Assembly (NCBI GenBank): GCA_963970005.1
Contig: CAXAMN010028916.1
Coordinates: 39,075 to 103,074, forward strand
DNA: 64,000 nucleotides
From: Durusdinium trenchii
Taxonomy: Eukaryota; Sar; Dinophyceae; Suessiales; Symbiodiniaceae
Direction: 5' to 3'
The notes under the pieces were generated by a model, which saw only the letters and a list, made by a program, of their open reading frames with translations, was not told the origin of the DNA and made no database searches. A program made the translations under genes and the position numbers. Within the stretch, counting starts at the first letter, position 1. Each line of letters opens with the position of its first letter. This document shows positions 34,201 to 46,249 of the stretch, one piece after another.

Positions 34201-34449
34201 GGCTCGGACAAAGAGCACTCGCAAAAGTCCACATCAACATGGCCCTGCTGCGCTCTCCTTTCCTGGCATCAGGCCCAAAACACTAGCCGGCAGTGGAATC
34301 TGGCTCCTATGCACTTTCTGATCCAGTTTGTCAACCCGTTGTCGCTCCTGAATGAGTCGCCACAAACAAGGTGAGCTAGCGGGATTGAAGCCTACACACA
34401 TGGAGGTATGCAGCTGTGCGCAAAGGTTTGCAAAGGCGTGCAAAACCCA
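31241..34449 (-). other. Unassigned minus-strand exon-like segments
   Basis: Protein-like minus-strand segments occur at about 32330-32440 (ALETEMLLRKEPRQFELLEA), 32680-32830 (RLVYDKLWEGLRLVIEYL) and 33310-33620 (PAFLWLEPLGLPAVYAQALG and FLFLWLEYKLYAQSNDF, in different frames). No family was recognised and exon borders are uncertain. A CTAGTAGC-type repeat lies at 33885-33965. Confidence 0.3.
33885..33965. repeat. CTACTAGGAGC repeat cluster
   Basis: Irregular copies of CGCTACTAGGAGCAA and related words (CGCTACTGGGG, TTACTACTAGGCGCAA). These are variants of the GCTACTAGTAGC family also seen at 10.1, 59.4 and 63.0 kb. Confidence 0.65.
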
Positions 34450-36400
34450 ATCGAACAAAAACCTTCTCACCACCAGGCTCAGCCAGGTGACGGTGCATGA
34501 CCATGACAGGTAAGTGGGCATTTGGTCCAGCACAATGTTCTTTGAAGTCCTGAGGCGAAATGGAGGTGCCTAGCTTGAGCTCTGCAAATTGAATACAAAG
34601 GAGTACATGCATGTTGTTGAGAATCATCATAAATTGATCATTATATTAGTTATATCAACCGTAGAGCGACTCCAAATGCCCAAGCAAGTAACCAGTGGCA
34701 TGGCATCCTTTCGTTGGTGTGGAACCACACGCACCTCGTCGAGGTAGCAAAATGTGGAAAAGGTACGCATCAAAATCACTATCCAAGATCATCCAAGCCT
34801 TTCCAAGGTTTCAACCCAACAACGGGGGGGTTATCCTGCTCGGAGAAAGGATCTCCCATTGTCCACGCCTCACCACGCTTTGCCAGCTCGAGGATGTATA
34901 AGCCCACTGAAACATCTTCTCGATAGGGAAACGGCTCTAGGCGACCATCGAAGAGAGCTGTCCCTAAAGGGATCACCACATCCTCTGACAGTGCATAGGC
35001 CATTCCACGGGCATAAGGTGGGTAATACCTCATTCAGTCACGGCCTGCATTATTATCAGGCACTCACCGAATGACCAGTTGAATTGGAGGTCTGCAAGGT
35101 TCGGCTCCCTCTGCAGACAAGTTGCTGCATTGGGTAGACCTGCAAGAAATCAGCTCAGATCGTGACAGACCCAACAATTGACAACTTGGCCTCATGGGGA
35201 ACAAAGTACTTGTCGGAGGCAATGCGGTTGGGCTCTACCAATGCCATGACCTGAAGGGTGCAACTGGAGAGTTGTGGGGGATGTCACCCCATCCAATTGC
35301 CAAGGCACATGGCCCCACAGCAGGCCTTAGTCTCGAAGCTAAAGGTGATCACGAGAGGCTGATGTTGTGTGATTGCGGCAGGCCTACGGGCGCACTGGCA
35401 ATAAGGTCAGCCGTCACAGTGTCAATGTCCACGAAAGCGTCGTCATCGCATTTGATCAGGAAACGCAAGTGGCGCCTGAAGCAAGGTTTCAAGAGCCTCA
35501 TATTGAGAGATCAAGTATATAGTTGAGATTTTACGCTTGTTATGGGTCACGTTGGGGTTGAAGCCACTTCCGAGTAAGGAATATGCTTGCACTATGCCAA
35601 TGCAAGTGAAACATGTGGGCACCCACTTGAAACCCCTTGACCGCTTGCCTGGAAGTGCTTGTTTGACCAGACACATCCTGCGGCTGAGGGGAGCATGTTT
35701 CTCGCTTTGGATAATTGCGCAATGCAGCTGTGAGACTAGTCATCCAACCTCAATACCTTTGGCCTCAGTCTTCTGGCCTTGAAATAGTCCCCTCCAAACT
35801 TCAGAATGGCCGCAGTTTTCAGCCAAATACTTCCAAAATCCTCCTCCAGCTCTGGTAGCAGCCTTCCATGAGTAGAGTAGAAAGGAGTGTCATGCTTGGA
35901 TCTGACCAACTGCTTTCAACTCGAAGCAATGCTGGGAACACCTCAGGCCCTAGGGAACAGACCACCAAACATGCAGCCCAATCACACAACGTCTTGTAGC
36001 TGGGCTTGTTCGTCCAGAGCTTCATCTCCCCGCCCCAGGAAGAAAAGCACCTCAGGGCGTCCAAAGGGCAGCAAGATTCACAGAGCCAAGAAAGTTGTGA
36101 ACTTGTTTGTGTTTGCCTGCAGAATTGCCTCCTGTCTGCGGGCCGCATCGTGTCATGTCACGAAGTAAGGGTGTTGGCAATGTGATGTTGGCTTTGGATC
36201 CCCAAGTCTGTCGGTCGCTCTGCTATTCAACTATAACTATCCGTACATGACGTTGCTCCAAGCATCCCGGCCCTCAAGCGCACCAGGCCAAAGTGGGTGC
36301 GAAGCATGGGCTCGCTTCCCCACGTCTGCCGAATGATGTCCCTCAAGTGCCCTGAGTTTGCACGACATTCGACATGCTCTGCCATCATCTGCTTTCAAGA
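34450..36400 (-). CDS. GT31 (beta-1,3-galactosyltransferase-like) glycosyltransferase, multi-exon
   Basis: Conserved GT31 blocks appear in order on the minus strand. About 36250-36360: LRDIIRQTWGSEPMLRTHF (family RxxIRxTW). About 35985-36060: EVLFFLGRGDEALDEQAQLQ (FLLGxxxxxxLxxE). About 35605-35662: GKRSRGFKWVPTCF. About 35392-35490: FLIKCDDDAFVDIDTV, the metal-binding DDD motif. 35058-35137, ending at a GTGAGT donor: LADLQFNWSF. 34874-35028: YYPPYARGMAYALSEDV and YREDVSVGLYILELA, the YPPYxxGxxYxLS and EDVxVG blocks; ends at a GTGAGG donor. 34500-34581, after a GCAG acceptor: LGTSISPQDFKEHC and VMVMHRH. GT31 enzymes are Golgi type II membrane proteins that add beta-1,3-linked hexoses. The N-terminal anchor was not identified, and the last exon is assigned by position. 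The sugar specificity is unknown. Confidence 0.75.
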
Positions 36401-36639
36401 CTGCTTGGGCGGGAGGCGGCTGAGAGAAGTAGACGAATGATAGTTGTTGGAGATGGACAGAAGTCCTCTGTCATTTGGTATGCCGTGCCGTTATCGTGCG
36501 GTCCAAGCGTCGGTTTCCAACGGCTGAGGCGATGCAAACCACCAGCTCCATCACATAGGATGAAGAATCCTGCTTGCTCGCAAGGAATGTGTGAGCCTCT
36601 TCTCCCTCCCAACCCCCTATATAATCAATACGTCTTTAC

Positions 36640-39291
36640 GTGTCCAACAATGTGTAACTTAATGGCACTCGTGCATTCTCTGAACCAGTTGAGGCTTGGC
36701 CTATGGCAATGGTCAACAACACATGGGGTGTCCTCGGAGTGCGAGAGCTGAAGCAACTGCTGTCGCTGCGCGGCGCTGGCCAGCAACAGAGCTCGCACGC
36801 GGGGATCTTGGCGCCAATACAAGCGGCCTCACTCGGACTCGGGTTGGTTTGGGTATTGGAGCTGATGGGGCAGTTTATTCACCAAGCAGGGGATGCCTTC
36901 CGGAGGGGGCAACGAAAGAAATGCATCTACATGCATCTACACTCTGTACTAGCCGAAGCTGTCCAACATTGGATTCTAATCTGCCAAGGCGAGGTGCTCA
37001 GGAAATAGTTTCCTTGCCGCTCCATGAAGACGCGCGTGCCATGCTCCAGAATACCCTGGGGCAATGGAAGGGACGTGCTTGTCGGATTTGCTGGTGTTGC
37101 ATGACTTGCCACATAGCTTTGAAGAAACATCTCCAACTATACCCATGAATGTCATACTTGAAAAAGAAGCTTGGGACTGGTCTTCATCAGGACTCTTGTA
37201 GAAGAGTCCTGTAATTCGCTTTGGCATGGTCGCCTCGGGTGAGGATAAGGTATGGATGATGCCCACCATCTCCTCCGCTGTCTCAAAGCGCCAGCGCGTG
37301 AGCAGTACATTGCGTTCCTCCGGCCCCGCCCAGCTTGTTGGAAAGACTCTACACCCGGCAAGATTGCAAAACCAGGCCTATGTAAAGTTCCTGTGACACA
37401 AGTACCTATAGGACCTATACCCTATGTACATGTTTCTACTGAGATCTTGGTGCTGGGCTGCTGGGCTCGACGCCCAACATGCACTGCGCAGCAAGCTGCA
37501 TCACCTGGCTGAATGCCTGTTGCAAACAAGCAGCTGAGTACTCATAGATGGAGGGTGTTCCAAACCAAATTGGCGAAATGCCACGAGCAATGCACTCCAG
37601 AAACTCGTAGCTGATATCCTCCCAGAACATCAGCCGGTAGGGAGCCTGGTCACCCTGCAGGGAGAACCGGGAAGCGAAAGGTGGCTTGATGAAACAATCT
37701 TCCTTGTTATAAGCACTGTAGGTGCAAAGCGGACCATGCCTGGTTCTTACTGCAAGTTCTTAAGGAAACTAATGATAAAGGCCTTTCCTGTCGAATTGGG
37801 TTCCCAAACCGTCAACCCTGTCAGACTCACCAGGCGATGCCTTGCAATCCTCTTCTGTGAGGCAGACCGTGAGCATATCTTGACGTGAGAGGTCCATGAA
37901 AAAGCTATTCCAGTAGTCTGGATCCTGCACCACACCGCAACTCAGGGTGCAGCGCAGCCAGCGCAAAGGCAGCCATCATAAAGGTGATAGACACAAGAAG
38001 AAGAAGAAGAAGAAGAAGAAGAAGAACAGCGAGAGAGAGAGAGAGAGACAGAGAGAGGAAAAGAAAGAAAGAATCAAGGGCATCAAAAAAGAAAAGAACT
38101 AGCCGCTATTTGAACAAAAGTTCAGGTTCTGGAAAAGCATCCAGGCTGCTGTCCTGCAGCCATCTCTGGGGATTTGTCTGGGCTTCTGCCGAGTACACCT
38201 GAAATAGGCTCCATGGAGGGCTCAAACCCATGATTTCAAACCAGAATCTCGGATCTGCATCATCTGATTGTATTACTCAGATTCCCCGGCCCAGGCACAC
38301 TATACGCGTGGAAGGACACTGCTCGCGTGACCCGGGGCAAAGGCTCCCCTGGTGCCCATGGCAAAGGCACCATGGGCGCATCCGGAGCCTCATGGGGATC
38401 CACGGGGAAGATCCGGCATTGGGGTGGCTGCACTCGGAAGGTGTCCAAAAGATATTCATCCTGACAGAGAGCAAGGGAGCAAATTGGAGGCAACAACTTC
38501 CTTCACATCTGCACCGTTCCATTGTAAACTGCACTTGCTACTGCACTCAAAGCTGGATATGACCAGCGCTCCTCAACCAGCAACGCATGGTACAGGTCAC
38601 ACAACTGGTACTCCTTTGGTACCCAGTCAAGTGTTGGTCCACGACCCTTCGCCCAAAAGACGTGGAAACTGCAGCCTTCCTGACAACAAAATGACAGGGA
38701 AGGCCAATGCTGCTCATCGAAAATAGAATGTGTAACCAAGCAAAACAATAGACAGAAACCGCTATCTGACACAAGGCCAGCATCTAGCCGCACAAACATC
38801 AACAGTAGAATCATGCTGCTCCGGCATACGAGGTACAAATGGACCTTGCCGCACTGAGTCTGCATCCAGCTTCAAGGCTAGTGTTTGCGTGTCGCTGGTA
38901 CCACTTGCCATGAAAACATCCAATAACACGCAATCCTTGGTGGGGACGAGCGATGACCTTCTCAAGCGTGGCATCATAACGACACCCCTTGCCTAGCCAG
39001 AGGGGGCCTTCAGTGGCTAAGTCTTCCACCAAGCTGCTCCAAAGACACTGGGCTGCTGCCTTACCTCCAGGCGCCCGGAGGTGATGTGCAGCTGTCGCAC
39101 AGCCAGGGATGAAGCGCTCCCATGCAAGCGGGGCAAGGCCTGGCAAACGGCAGAGCGAAAGGATTCTGAAATTCAAGGCTAGCCAGGCTAGCGGCTAGTT
39201 GGTAGCAATAGCCAGATGAATATGCAAAAATGATCAAACATGTGCATAGAACGAAGCCTATTACCACCATAATCAGCCGGTGTCTAGGCAT
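36640..39291 (-). CDS. GT10 (alpha-1,3-fucosyltransferase)-like glycosyltransferase, multi-exon
   Basis: The ATG at 39291 opens MPRHRLIMVVIGFVLCTCLI, a short basic tail plus a hydrophobic segment typical of a Golgi type II signal anchor. Downstream minus-strand exons: about 38390-38500 (CQDEYLLDTFRVQPPQ); about 37780-37930 (DPDYWNSFFMDLSRQDML); 37545-37654 after a CTGCAG acceptor (YRLMFWEDISYEFLECIARG, then ISPIWFGTPSIYEY), matching the GT10 core FxLxFExxxxxYxxEKLxxxLxxGxxPIxxG; about 37230-37350 (RWRFETAEEMVGIIHTL), the segment after the core; and about 36640-36810 (SAAQRQQLLQLSHSEDTPC), possibly the C terminus. Family assignment rests mainly on the core exon; a related GT family is possible. 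An alternative exon near 38810-38980 is frame-ambiguous. It lies directly upstream of the GT31-like gene on the same strand. Confidence 0.55.
37999..38050. repeat. (GAA)n/(GA)n microsatellite
   Basis: An uninterrupted GAA tract followed by GA units, located within the GT10-like gene (intronic in the model). Confidence 0.9.
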
Positions 39292-40700
39292 TATTTAAAC
39301 TATGACTCATACAAATGGGCACAAATGGGCACCGGTCGCAGGACAAACACTGTGACTCTTCTTCGGTCTAATCCTCCTGTTGGCGTGGCGCCTCCTGCCA
39401 TAGCTGTGCCAGCTCCTGCCAGGAGTGATCTGCAAAAGAGTTTTACATGCACACCTGTAGGGACAAAGCCTAGTCCTCCCCTCTACACCGACCCAGCTAG
39501 TGGAGGTCCTCCTCAATCAAAGCTTTCGTCACCAGCAGGCAGCTAGGCAAAAGCTTCAGCCACCGGCCCATTGCAGCAGGTCGGATCCGATGTGTTAGAC
39601 TTGAGGCCGAGGGCAGGTGACGAAAGCTACAGTAGCAGGGATGCATCCGTGTCAGTGGAGGCGAAGCATACAGCGCCGTCCAGTGACAAAGGACTGGTGG
39701 GACATCAAGCGGAGTGAGGCAAATCTTTTTTCATAGGCATGGGGCTGTTGGAGGGATGGTTCACAAGGTCTCGCTCATGAGGTAAAACGTTGTGAACATG
39801 TAAGACACGCGAACAGTAATGACACGGCCAACCTTAGCTTGTGAATCTGTTGAATCTGTTGCATCGTATCCCAAAACCTCCACGGAGGAGTTGAACCAAG
39901 TGGATGCCATAAGAGGTGTCCAAGAGGTGTCCGTCCCAGAGGCGTCCCAGGGGGGAGTTGAACCCGCGGGGGGGGGGGGCCTCTACACATGAACTTTTCA
40001 CAAGATGCGGCGATCTCGAGGATTCCAGCCCCTAACTTGCTAAAGCAAGGACAACTCCAGCTAGCTGATGCTAGCTTTCGTGAAGAGTGCCGTCATTCCC
40101 AGGGCAGGTTAGCTGAGAATGAAGGATTTGGGGGTAGCCCTCCAGCCGGTTCAGAGTGTGCTGTTGTGCTGGTTGCGCGTGCTATTCGAGGTGGCACTCG
40201 AGTCACCAACACGGATTCAAATACAAAAGGTTAGTCTGCATGCATGGCTTTGCTTTGAGAAAGCGCCATGGACATTTCAAAGGCCAAGCCTATCAACGTG
40301 GACTTGGAGGCCATACCAAGTGCAGCCTTGCAGGTCCCTTGACAACATCTCGAAACTTGGACTCTTGGAAAGTCTGGAAGCTAGTGCTGAGGGCCTGGGG
40401 GTTCTTGTTGACACCAAGAGTGAAAGCTAAGATGAGGTCGAAGGCGAGCCTGACGATTGCGAGAGCAGTGGCTGACTTGTCAACAAGCTGTCGGTTCTAG
40501 GCACGGTCATCTGACGGGGGAACCATGCTTTTTCCACGCGCTAGCCATCAGAATCACTTGCTTCTTCCATTGGCTCTGCGGATTGTTCTACCTCCTGGCC
40601 AACACCTGACGCACACAAATGCAAAGGGCCAGTGACCAGTGACAAATCAACGCTGCTTTCAAAACCTCAGGCCTGATTAGTCCACTGATACTTTAGGTCA
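39292..40700. other. No recognisable gene
   Basis: Interval 5' of the GT10-like start codon, with a run of 11 G near 39968. A plus-strand frame at 39280-39546 overlaps the GT10-like start and has no recognisable domain. Nothing else is supportable. Confidence 0.45.
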
Positions 40701-41670
40701 ACAAGCTCACATCAAGGTACTGGAATTCCAGCTCCTATGGAATTCTGACCCAAACCCAACATTGCTGTTTCCCTGTCACCAACCTGCCGCTCTCCGCGCC
40801 GCACTGATGCTTTTGCCTTCTTCGATGGCAGATCTGAGGGCCTGACAATGCGGGTGCCGCCAAAATAATGACTCCAAAAGAAAAGCAAAACATCCGTGAG
40901 AGCGAACAAGTCCACAGAACGGTCTTGCAGTGTCCAAATAACGAAACTCGCTAGACCGAAGGGGGCCCCAGCCCAGTCAGTGGCCAAGAAGCTGCCACAA
41001 CTGAATCGTCTGGAGTTTCTTGACAAAGTCCAGCCAGTTCGTCTGGCCATGCCCACAGAACTCGCCAGCCCATGGCCTCCGCGATTCCAAGCCAGGAGGT
41101 GGACAAATGCGATGCAGCCGGCAATTATAGATGCAGCTGGTGCGCTGCTTCCTTCTCATTGGGGGATTTGGTTGACTGTGAATTAGGTGCAAATGAAATG
41201 CCTTACAACCCACCTTGAGGGTGGCTTCCATTAGCCGCGCATGGCCCGTGAGCTTGTTGCCAGAGGTTTTGTGGGCTGCCCTGGGCACCACAATACCCAA
41301 GCACAGCCTGGCCAAATGATCTCAGAATCTAAATTGAAGTGCCCTAAGAATCCTGGAAAAATGCACATGTCCATTGATTCGGAATAGCAACATGCGCTGC
41401 AAGTTGGGCATGCCATCAGATTTCTCTTCACGCGAGGAAGAATGTCTAGGCTCGGCGCCTCTCAAAACCAAAGTCCACCACAAAGGGCGTACCAGGCACC
41501 TGACACCGGATGTTGGGTTGGCAAGTCTTTGTGCACCTGTCACAGTAGAACACCGACGGCAGTGCACAGCGACGAATCGTGTACCTGACAAAGAATCCTG
41601 CAGCGTACTCAGAAACACACAGGGAGACTTTCCACACAGATTGACAAGGATCCGTCCTTGACATGGATAC
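40701..41670 (-). other. Unassigned minus-strand exon-like segments
   Basis: Minus-strand segments at about 40790-40990 (FGLASFVIWTLQDRSVDLF, VLLFFWSHYFGGTRIVRP), 41230-41300 (AHKTSGNKLTGHARLMEATL) and 41450-41640 (YAAGFFVRYTIRRCALPSVF) look coding. They may form one membrane-protein gene. No family was recognised. Confidence 0.3.
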
Positions 41671-42960
41671 ATATCATATTATCATAATGATATTTGGTCA
41701 TGGTTATTAAGATCCGAACTAGACCTCGGGGACATGTTTGTCGCGTTCTTTTCAGCTGGCTTTTGGGGGTGCCTGGGTTCTTTCCCAGATACCCGCCCCA
41801 GAATTCTATCAGGAAAACATCGGAGGCTTGATCGGGGCTTTTCCAAGCATCCATATAGACTTGAGAATCAAAGAAGTGAAGCTAACCAAGTGGCTGCCCC
41901 TTTGCCAAATTGACCCGCCTGGAGCTGTTCCTCGCTGAGCTGCGCCGGCAGCGCAGACGCGAGCGCCAGACGGAGATGGTCCTGTAGCTCCTCGTCGAAA
42001 AAAATCGCACGGTCGCTTCGCCCACCCCTTCCCTTTGACCGTTTCGCCATGTTCTAATGGAAAGGAATCCAGTCGATGCTAGGTGTCAACCTACTTTGGC
42101 CTCGGCCGAGCTAGGAGCTGTACTGTACAATTCTTGGTCTATTTGCCGGCAGGGACGTCCAACTCTGGATCAGCCCGCCCTCGGTGCGCCTGCGTCTGTC
42201 GATTTCCTTCCAGCCCAAATGCTGGGAGTTTGCTGTCCTGGAGGGGAGTTTCTGTGAAGCCTTGGGCATCTTCTTAACCCACGTCACTTTATGTGGTGGA
42301 CCACATGCACATACTAGACTCCTAAGCGGCCGGCCCAAGAAGCACAAACCCAAGTGAAGTGGTCAAATCGGTCGCTGCTCCTTCGGTGGGAACACAGACC
42401 TATCCAATGCTGCAGCGTTTGGCGCAAGCCTGGCGAAGGATGCTAAAGGGCCCTTAGGCCTTAGGCCATAAACTCTTGGTGGTCAAATCATGAATAGTCT
42501 CAGGGTAAACCATCCTTGAGGGAGGGGTTCTTGGAACTTGGTCAGGTCTCCAGCCTCAAGTTGGTCCACGCGGTTTTGGATGACAAATGCCGTGCAGCCA
42601 AGGCCAAAGCCCAGAGCTTCGCACAAGACTCAGCAGATTTCACCTCCTCAGCAACTATAGAGATGCTGTGTACTGGAGGGAGTGACCTATAAGACAGGCA
42701 CAGGTGAGCAAGACAATGAGAAGATGATTGCACCATTGAGTAGAGTCCGTCGGCACGATGCAGTCAATGTAGTGCCGTGTAAAATGTATATACAGTACAC
42801 GCTTTTTGGGATGTACACCCCGTGGGACATGTATTACCAGGTGGTGCAGGATTGTATCTCTCACATACATGGGGATTCCTGGAAGCATGTTCTACAACTG
42901 TGACATGAGGATAGCATCACTTCTTGCACAGACATATAGTCATCTCAAAGAAGGTGGTGT
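41671..42960. other. No recognisable gene
   Basis: About 1.3 kb with no conserved motif on either strand that I can support. Confidence 0.4.
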
Positions 42961-42969
42961 ACAACCCAA

Positions 42970-43520
42970 AGAGCACGGTCACCATTCGTGTTTGAGACTT
43001 TGTATGAACCTCCGCAAACTTCCCAGCCCGCGCATCCGTTTCGTGAGAAGGGGCGGCTGCACAGTGGGTAGCCAAGACCCACGCGTATGCAAGCATGTTG
43101 AACGGCAGCTTGCCACCATGCAGCCCAGCAAGAGAAAAGAGCAGCTCTACCATCCCATCGCAAGGTTCAGGATTCCTTGTAGGGCGGCCAGCACACAGCA
43201 CACAAATCACCGGTGAAGCCCTGCACAAGCAAGCTTTCCACATCAGCATCACCTACGCGCAGAAAGTAACGTATCAGACCCTTTTCTCTTGGTCTTGGTT
43301 TGCAGCTAAGCTTCCTTGCCAGGACGCGGAGTCCCTTGTAGAGCATGGAGTTGAAAATGGGCTCTTCCAAGCCCAAATCTGCCAAGGCCGCACAAACGAC
43401 AGACATCACCTCCTGGACCTTCTCAGGCTTCTCTGGCATGTGCTCAAGAAGGAGCTTACACACCTGCACGTAAAGGATGAGCAGCCTCTGAACCGAAGAA
43501 AGAAGCAACCACCATGGCAG
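42970..43520 (-). CDS. Hypothetical helical (alpha-solenoid-like) protein, two exons visible
   Basis: Exon-like segment at about 43320-43510 encodes a helical stretch (VCKLLLEHMPEKPEKVQEVM, ALADLGLEEPIFNSMLYKGL). A second at about 42970-43160 encodes MVELLFSLAGLHGGKLPFNM and LAYAWVLATHCAAA. The alternating amphipathic helices resemble TPR/PPR-like or other helical repeat proteins, but no repeat signature is clear. Frame changes between the segments imply an intron. Function unknown. Confidence 0.4.
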
Positions 43521-43769
43521 CCTAATGCTATAGCGGTTGCAAACCCAAGTGACTGACTTGCAGGGGGAAATGAAAGAGAGTACCGTCACAATACCTACCG
43601 TTGAAGCCGGCACGGCAGCCATAGAAGCAAGGAGCAAAAATAGAGAGAGAGAGTTGTGTTGCAGTTGGTACCAGTGCAGAAATGGTACCAGATAAAACTA
43701 CTCTACTTCGAGTGATCCCCACCATGACATTTAAATCTGATAAAATTTCTGGCGTGTATTGAAACATTA

Positions 43770-44041
43770 TGTCGGCATTCTGACATGTCTTCTGACATTC
43801 TTTCCGTCATTTTTCTGGTGTATCTTCTGACACTATTTCTGACATTCTTTCTGGCGTTCTATCTTGCATATCTTCTGACATTCTTTCTGACATTCTTTCT
43901 GGCATATCTTTTGACATTCTTTCTGGCACTCTATCTGGCACATCTGATGGACTTTTTCTGGCATTCTTTCTGGCGCTCTATCTGGTATGTATGTATATAT
44001 ATATATATCTCTCTCTCTCTCCCTCTCTCTCTCTCTCTCTT
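43770..44041. repeat. Imperfect TTCTGACATTC/TTCTGGCATTC minisatellite followed by (AT)n(CT)n
   Basis: Units of about 12 and 24 bp, variants of TTTCTGACATTC and TTTCTGGCATATC, fill 43770-43985 and end in AT and then CT dinucleotide tracts. The plus frame is open and hydrophobic only because the repeat has no stop; it is not a gene. Confidence 0.85.
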
Positions 44042-44289
44042 CCGACTCGCGGTTGAGGTCCGGCGGGGAACACTGCCATCCTACACTTGCGGGTTGAGGA
44101 GGACGAGGAGAAGAAGGAGGAGAGGAGAAGCACAGCAGCTGACATAAAATCTAACAACCCTCACCTGACAGGTGGGGAATTAGAGGGAAAAAATAGTTCT
44201 TTCTAAGAGCAACAACAAAGCAATCTGCTTTGCTTTTGCATGTTCTTTGCTGGTGTTTTGCTTTTTTGGTGCCTTCTTTTTGCAAAAAC

Positions 44290-45150
44290 CGGCCCAGCCT
44301 TGATCATCTGCTCCTGCACCACTTCCACATCACCAGCCCGTTCAGCCCGCGCGGCCCGCTTCAGATTCGAAGCGCATTGGATCAAATAATCCACGTCCGC
44401 AGAGTCAGAGACTGACAGCCTGTCTTCCATCACTCGCTTGTCCAGCTCCTGGACTGCCTGGCTCATGGCAGTAAACCAGCTAAATCAGAAACCCCGAAAC
44501 CACTCGGCCCATCACAATAACTTGCTCAAAGGCTAAGCAGCGTCTCCCCTGCACCACATGACAATGAATGATTTGCGCGCCGTTAAAATGACCTTGCTTG
44601 ACAATGCTTGTGCCACCTTTGCTTCATGAACCAGGAGCGAAGCAGCAAATACAGAATTGGCTGAACCAATGTTGTGGCAGAGAATGCCCAGCACTTGTAG
44701 ACCAAGCAGGTGTTACGAGGGTATGTGACACAGTTTTTACAGTAGCCGCTGGGTCGAGAAAAAGCCTGTGAGATCTTCCAGTGACAAGCGCAAACACATG
44801 TCTGGGTGGCCATGGCAGCTGCTTGCACATCGAAGCTCACCTCAGCTGTGTGCAGCGTATTGGGCACCAGAATGGAATCGCATGCCAATCTTGGAAAATG
44901 CGTTGAAAATTATGGTGGGGAGGGGAGGTCCACTGGCCCATTTGGTGAAACATCCCTGTGCATGTTGATGCTTAGCATGTTTGTCCTTGAAAAGGCTCTT
45001 CTCCCTTCATCCTGCCATTCCTCCCCACCGCTCACCTTTGCCGTGAGCTCAAGGAGTTCCGAGCCAGCCAGTGCCGGCAAACTCTCCAGGAAGGTGGCGT
45101 GGAGCTTTTCGCAAAGAATTGACGCGGTCTCCAAAGCCTTGAGGCGAAAC
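44290..45150 (-). CDS. Hypothetical exons, charged helical protein(s)
   Basis: Minus-strand segments: 45020-45150 (LKALETASILCEKLHATFLE, SLPALAGSELLELTAKVS), 44790-44870 (VPNTLHTAEVSFDVQAAAMA) and 44290-44466 (MSQAVQELDKRVMEDRLSVS, SADVDYLIQCASNLKRAARA). The last begins with an ATG at 44466 and could be a first exon of a separate gene. All have good protein character but no recognised family. Confidence 0.35.
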
Positions 45151-45730
45151 AATGAAGGAAAGGGAATTGCAAAAACACAGTCCCAGCCAATTCAATTCAA
45201 GTTGGTGCTTGGACAAGTCAAGTATAGTTCAGTCAGGTTTAAGGTCAAAGAAAATGGTGGACATTGGCCGGGCATCGAACCACCAGGGCCTTCCTTTGAG
45301 CTGTTTTGTCCCCTACTATGGCTCGACAAGTGCCTCGGCCTCTCACCCATAGGAAATCCTCTTCCCGTCTCCACTGCCAAGTATCCGAAAGCTCCACCAA
45401 ACATTCTGCTATTCTCCTGTCAGTTGTGTTTTTTCTCTATTTTGATCTGCCAACTGTGCGAAAGGGAGCAGCTAAGAACTCAACTTCCAACTAACAAAAA
45501 GGCGCATGTCCTTTGATAGAGAAACTGGCCCTTTCTGTATCACATCACACTGCTGCATGAGACAACCTACTAACCTACTGTATCTGCCTTTGGCAAAGCC
45601 CATGGACCCATGCATCCTTTGGACAGCCGATGTGGAACCAGGATAGGGCTCAGTGACATTGAAATAATATATACTGTAACTTCAACTTCTTATTCAAGTT
45701 CTGTATAGGCATTCATTTCTGAAAGTTCAT

Positions 45731-45900
45731 GCTACATGTCCAACAAAAGCCGGCCGGTTCCTGACATCCAGCTTGCATCGCTCAGGCTCGCAAACATCCC
45801 GCGCAGCAGCGGACAACTCGCTGTTCTCGAGCGCTTGTTGCTCCAGCTCGGCCCACAACAAGAGGACCAGGTGCTGCACCTTTTTGACTTCCAGTAGCTA
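45731..45900 (-). CDS. Terminal exon of a hypothetical coiled-coil-like protein
   Basis: The minus-strand frame encodes VQHLVLLLWAELEQQALENS, then SELSAAARDVCEPERCKLDV, ending FVGHVA and a TGA. Strong helical character and a clear stop support a real 3' exon. Upstream exons (46 kb) were not resolved. The family was not recognised. Confidence 0.4.
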
Positions 45901-46249
45901 AGGCAGCTAAGGAAGGTGGGGATACAGAAGGGGGTGTGCTGCTCTGAATCTTCTTGAGGCAGTAAAACCAACTCATTTGTATGCTTGTCTTCAGCGCCAC
46001 GGCAAATTCTCCACAATATGTTCTGTAACGCACATGATGTGCTATGCTGTCCGCCATTGTCCCCCTCTTCAGCCTACTGCGTCCCGCGCACATGCAACGC
46101 AAACAAGGCGCTTCGCTCCTCACAATCCCATTGCGTGTGTAAGGTGCGAGGCGAAACAAAAAAGACTCATGATCACACCACAAACGGTGGGAGAGAAGTG
46201 CTGTTGATGATTGGTCACCACCACGCGTAGCCGTAGCCAAAGGTCAATC

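Noticed and set aside
39280..39546. Plus-strand frame starting MSRHYLNYDSYKW
   Set aside because: It overlaps the GT10-like start on the opposite strand, lacks splice support and has no domain.
43785..44147. Hydrophobic plus-strand frame rich in Leu and Phe
   Set aside because: Produced by the TTCTGACATTC minisatellite, which lacks stops in that frame.
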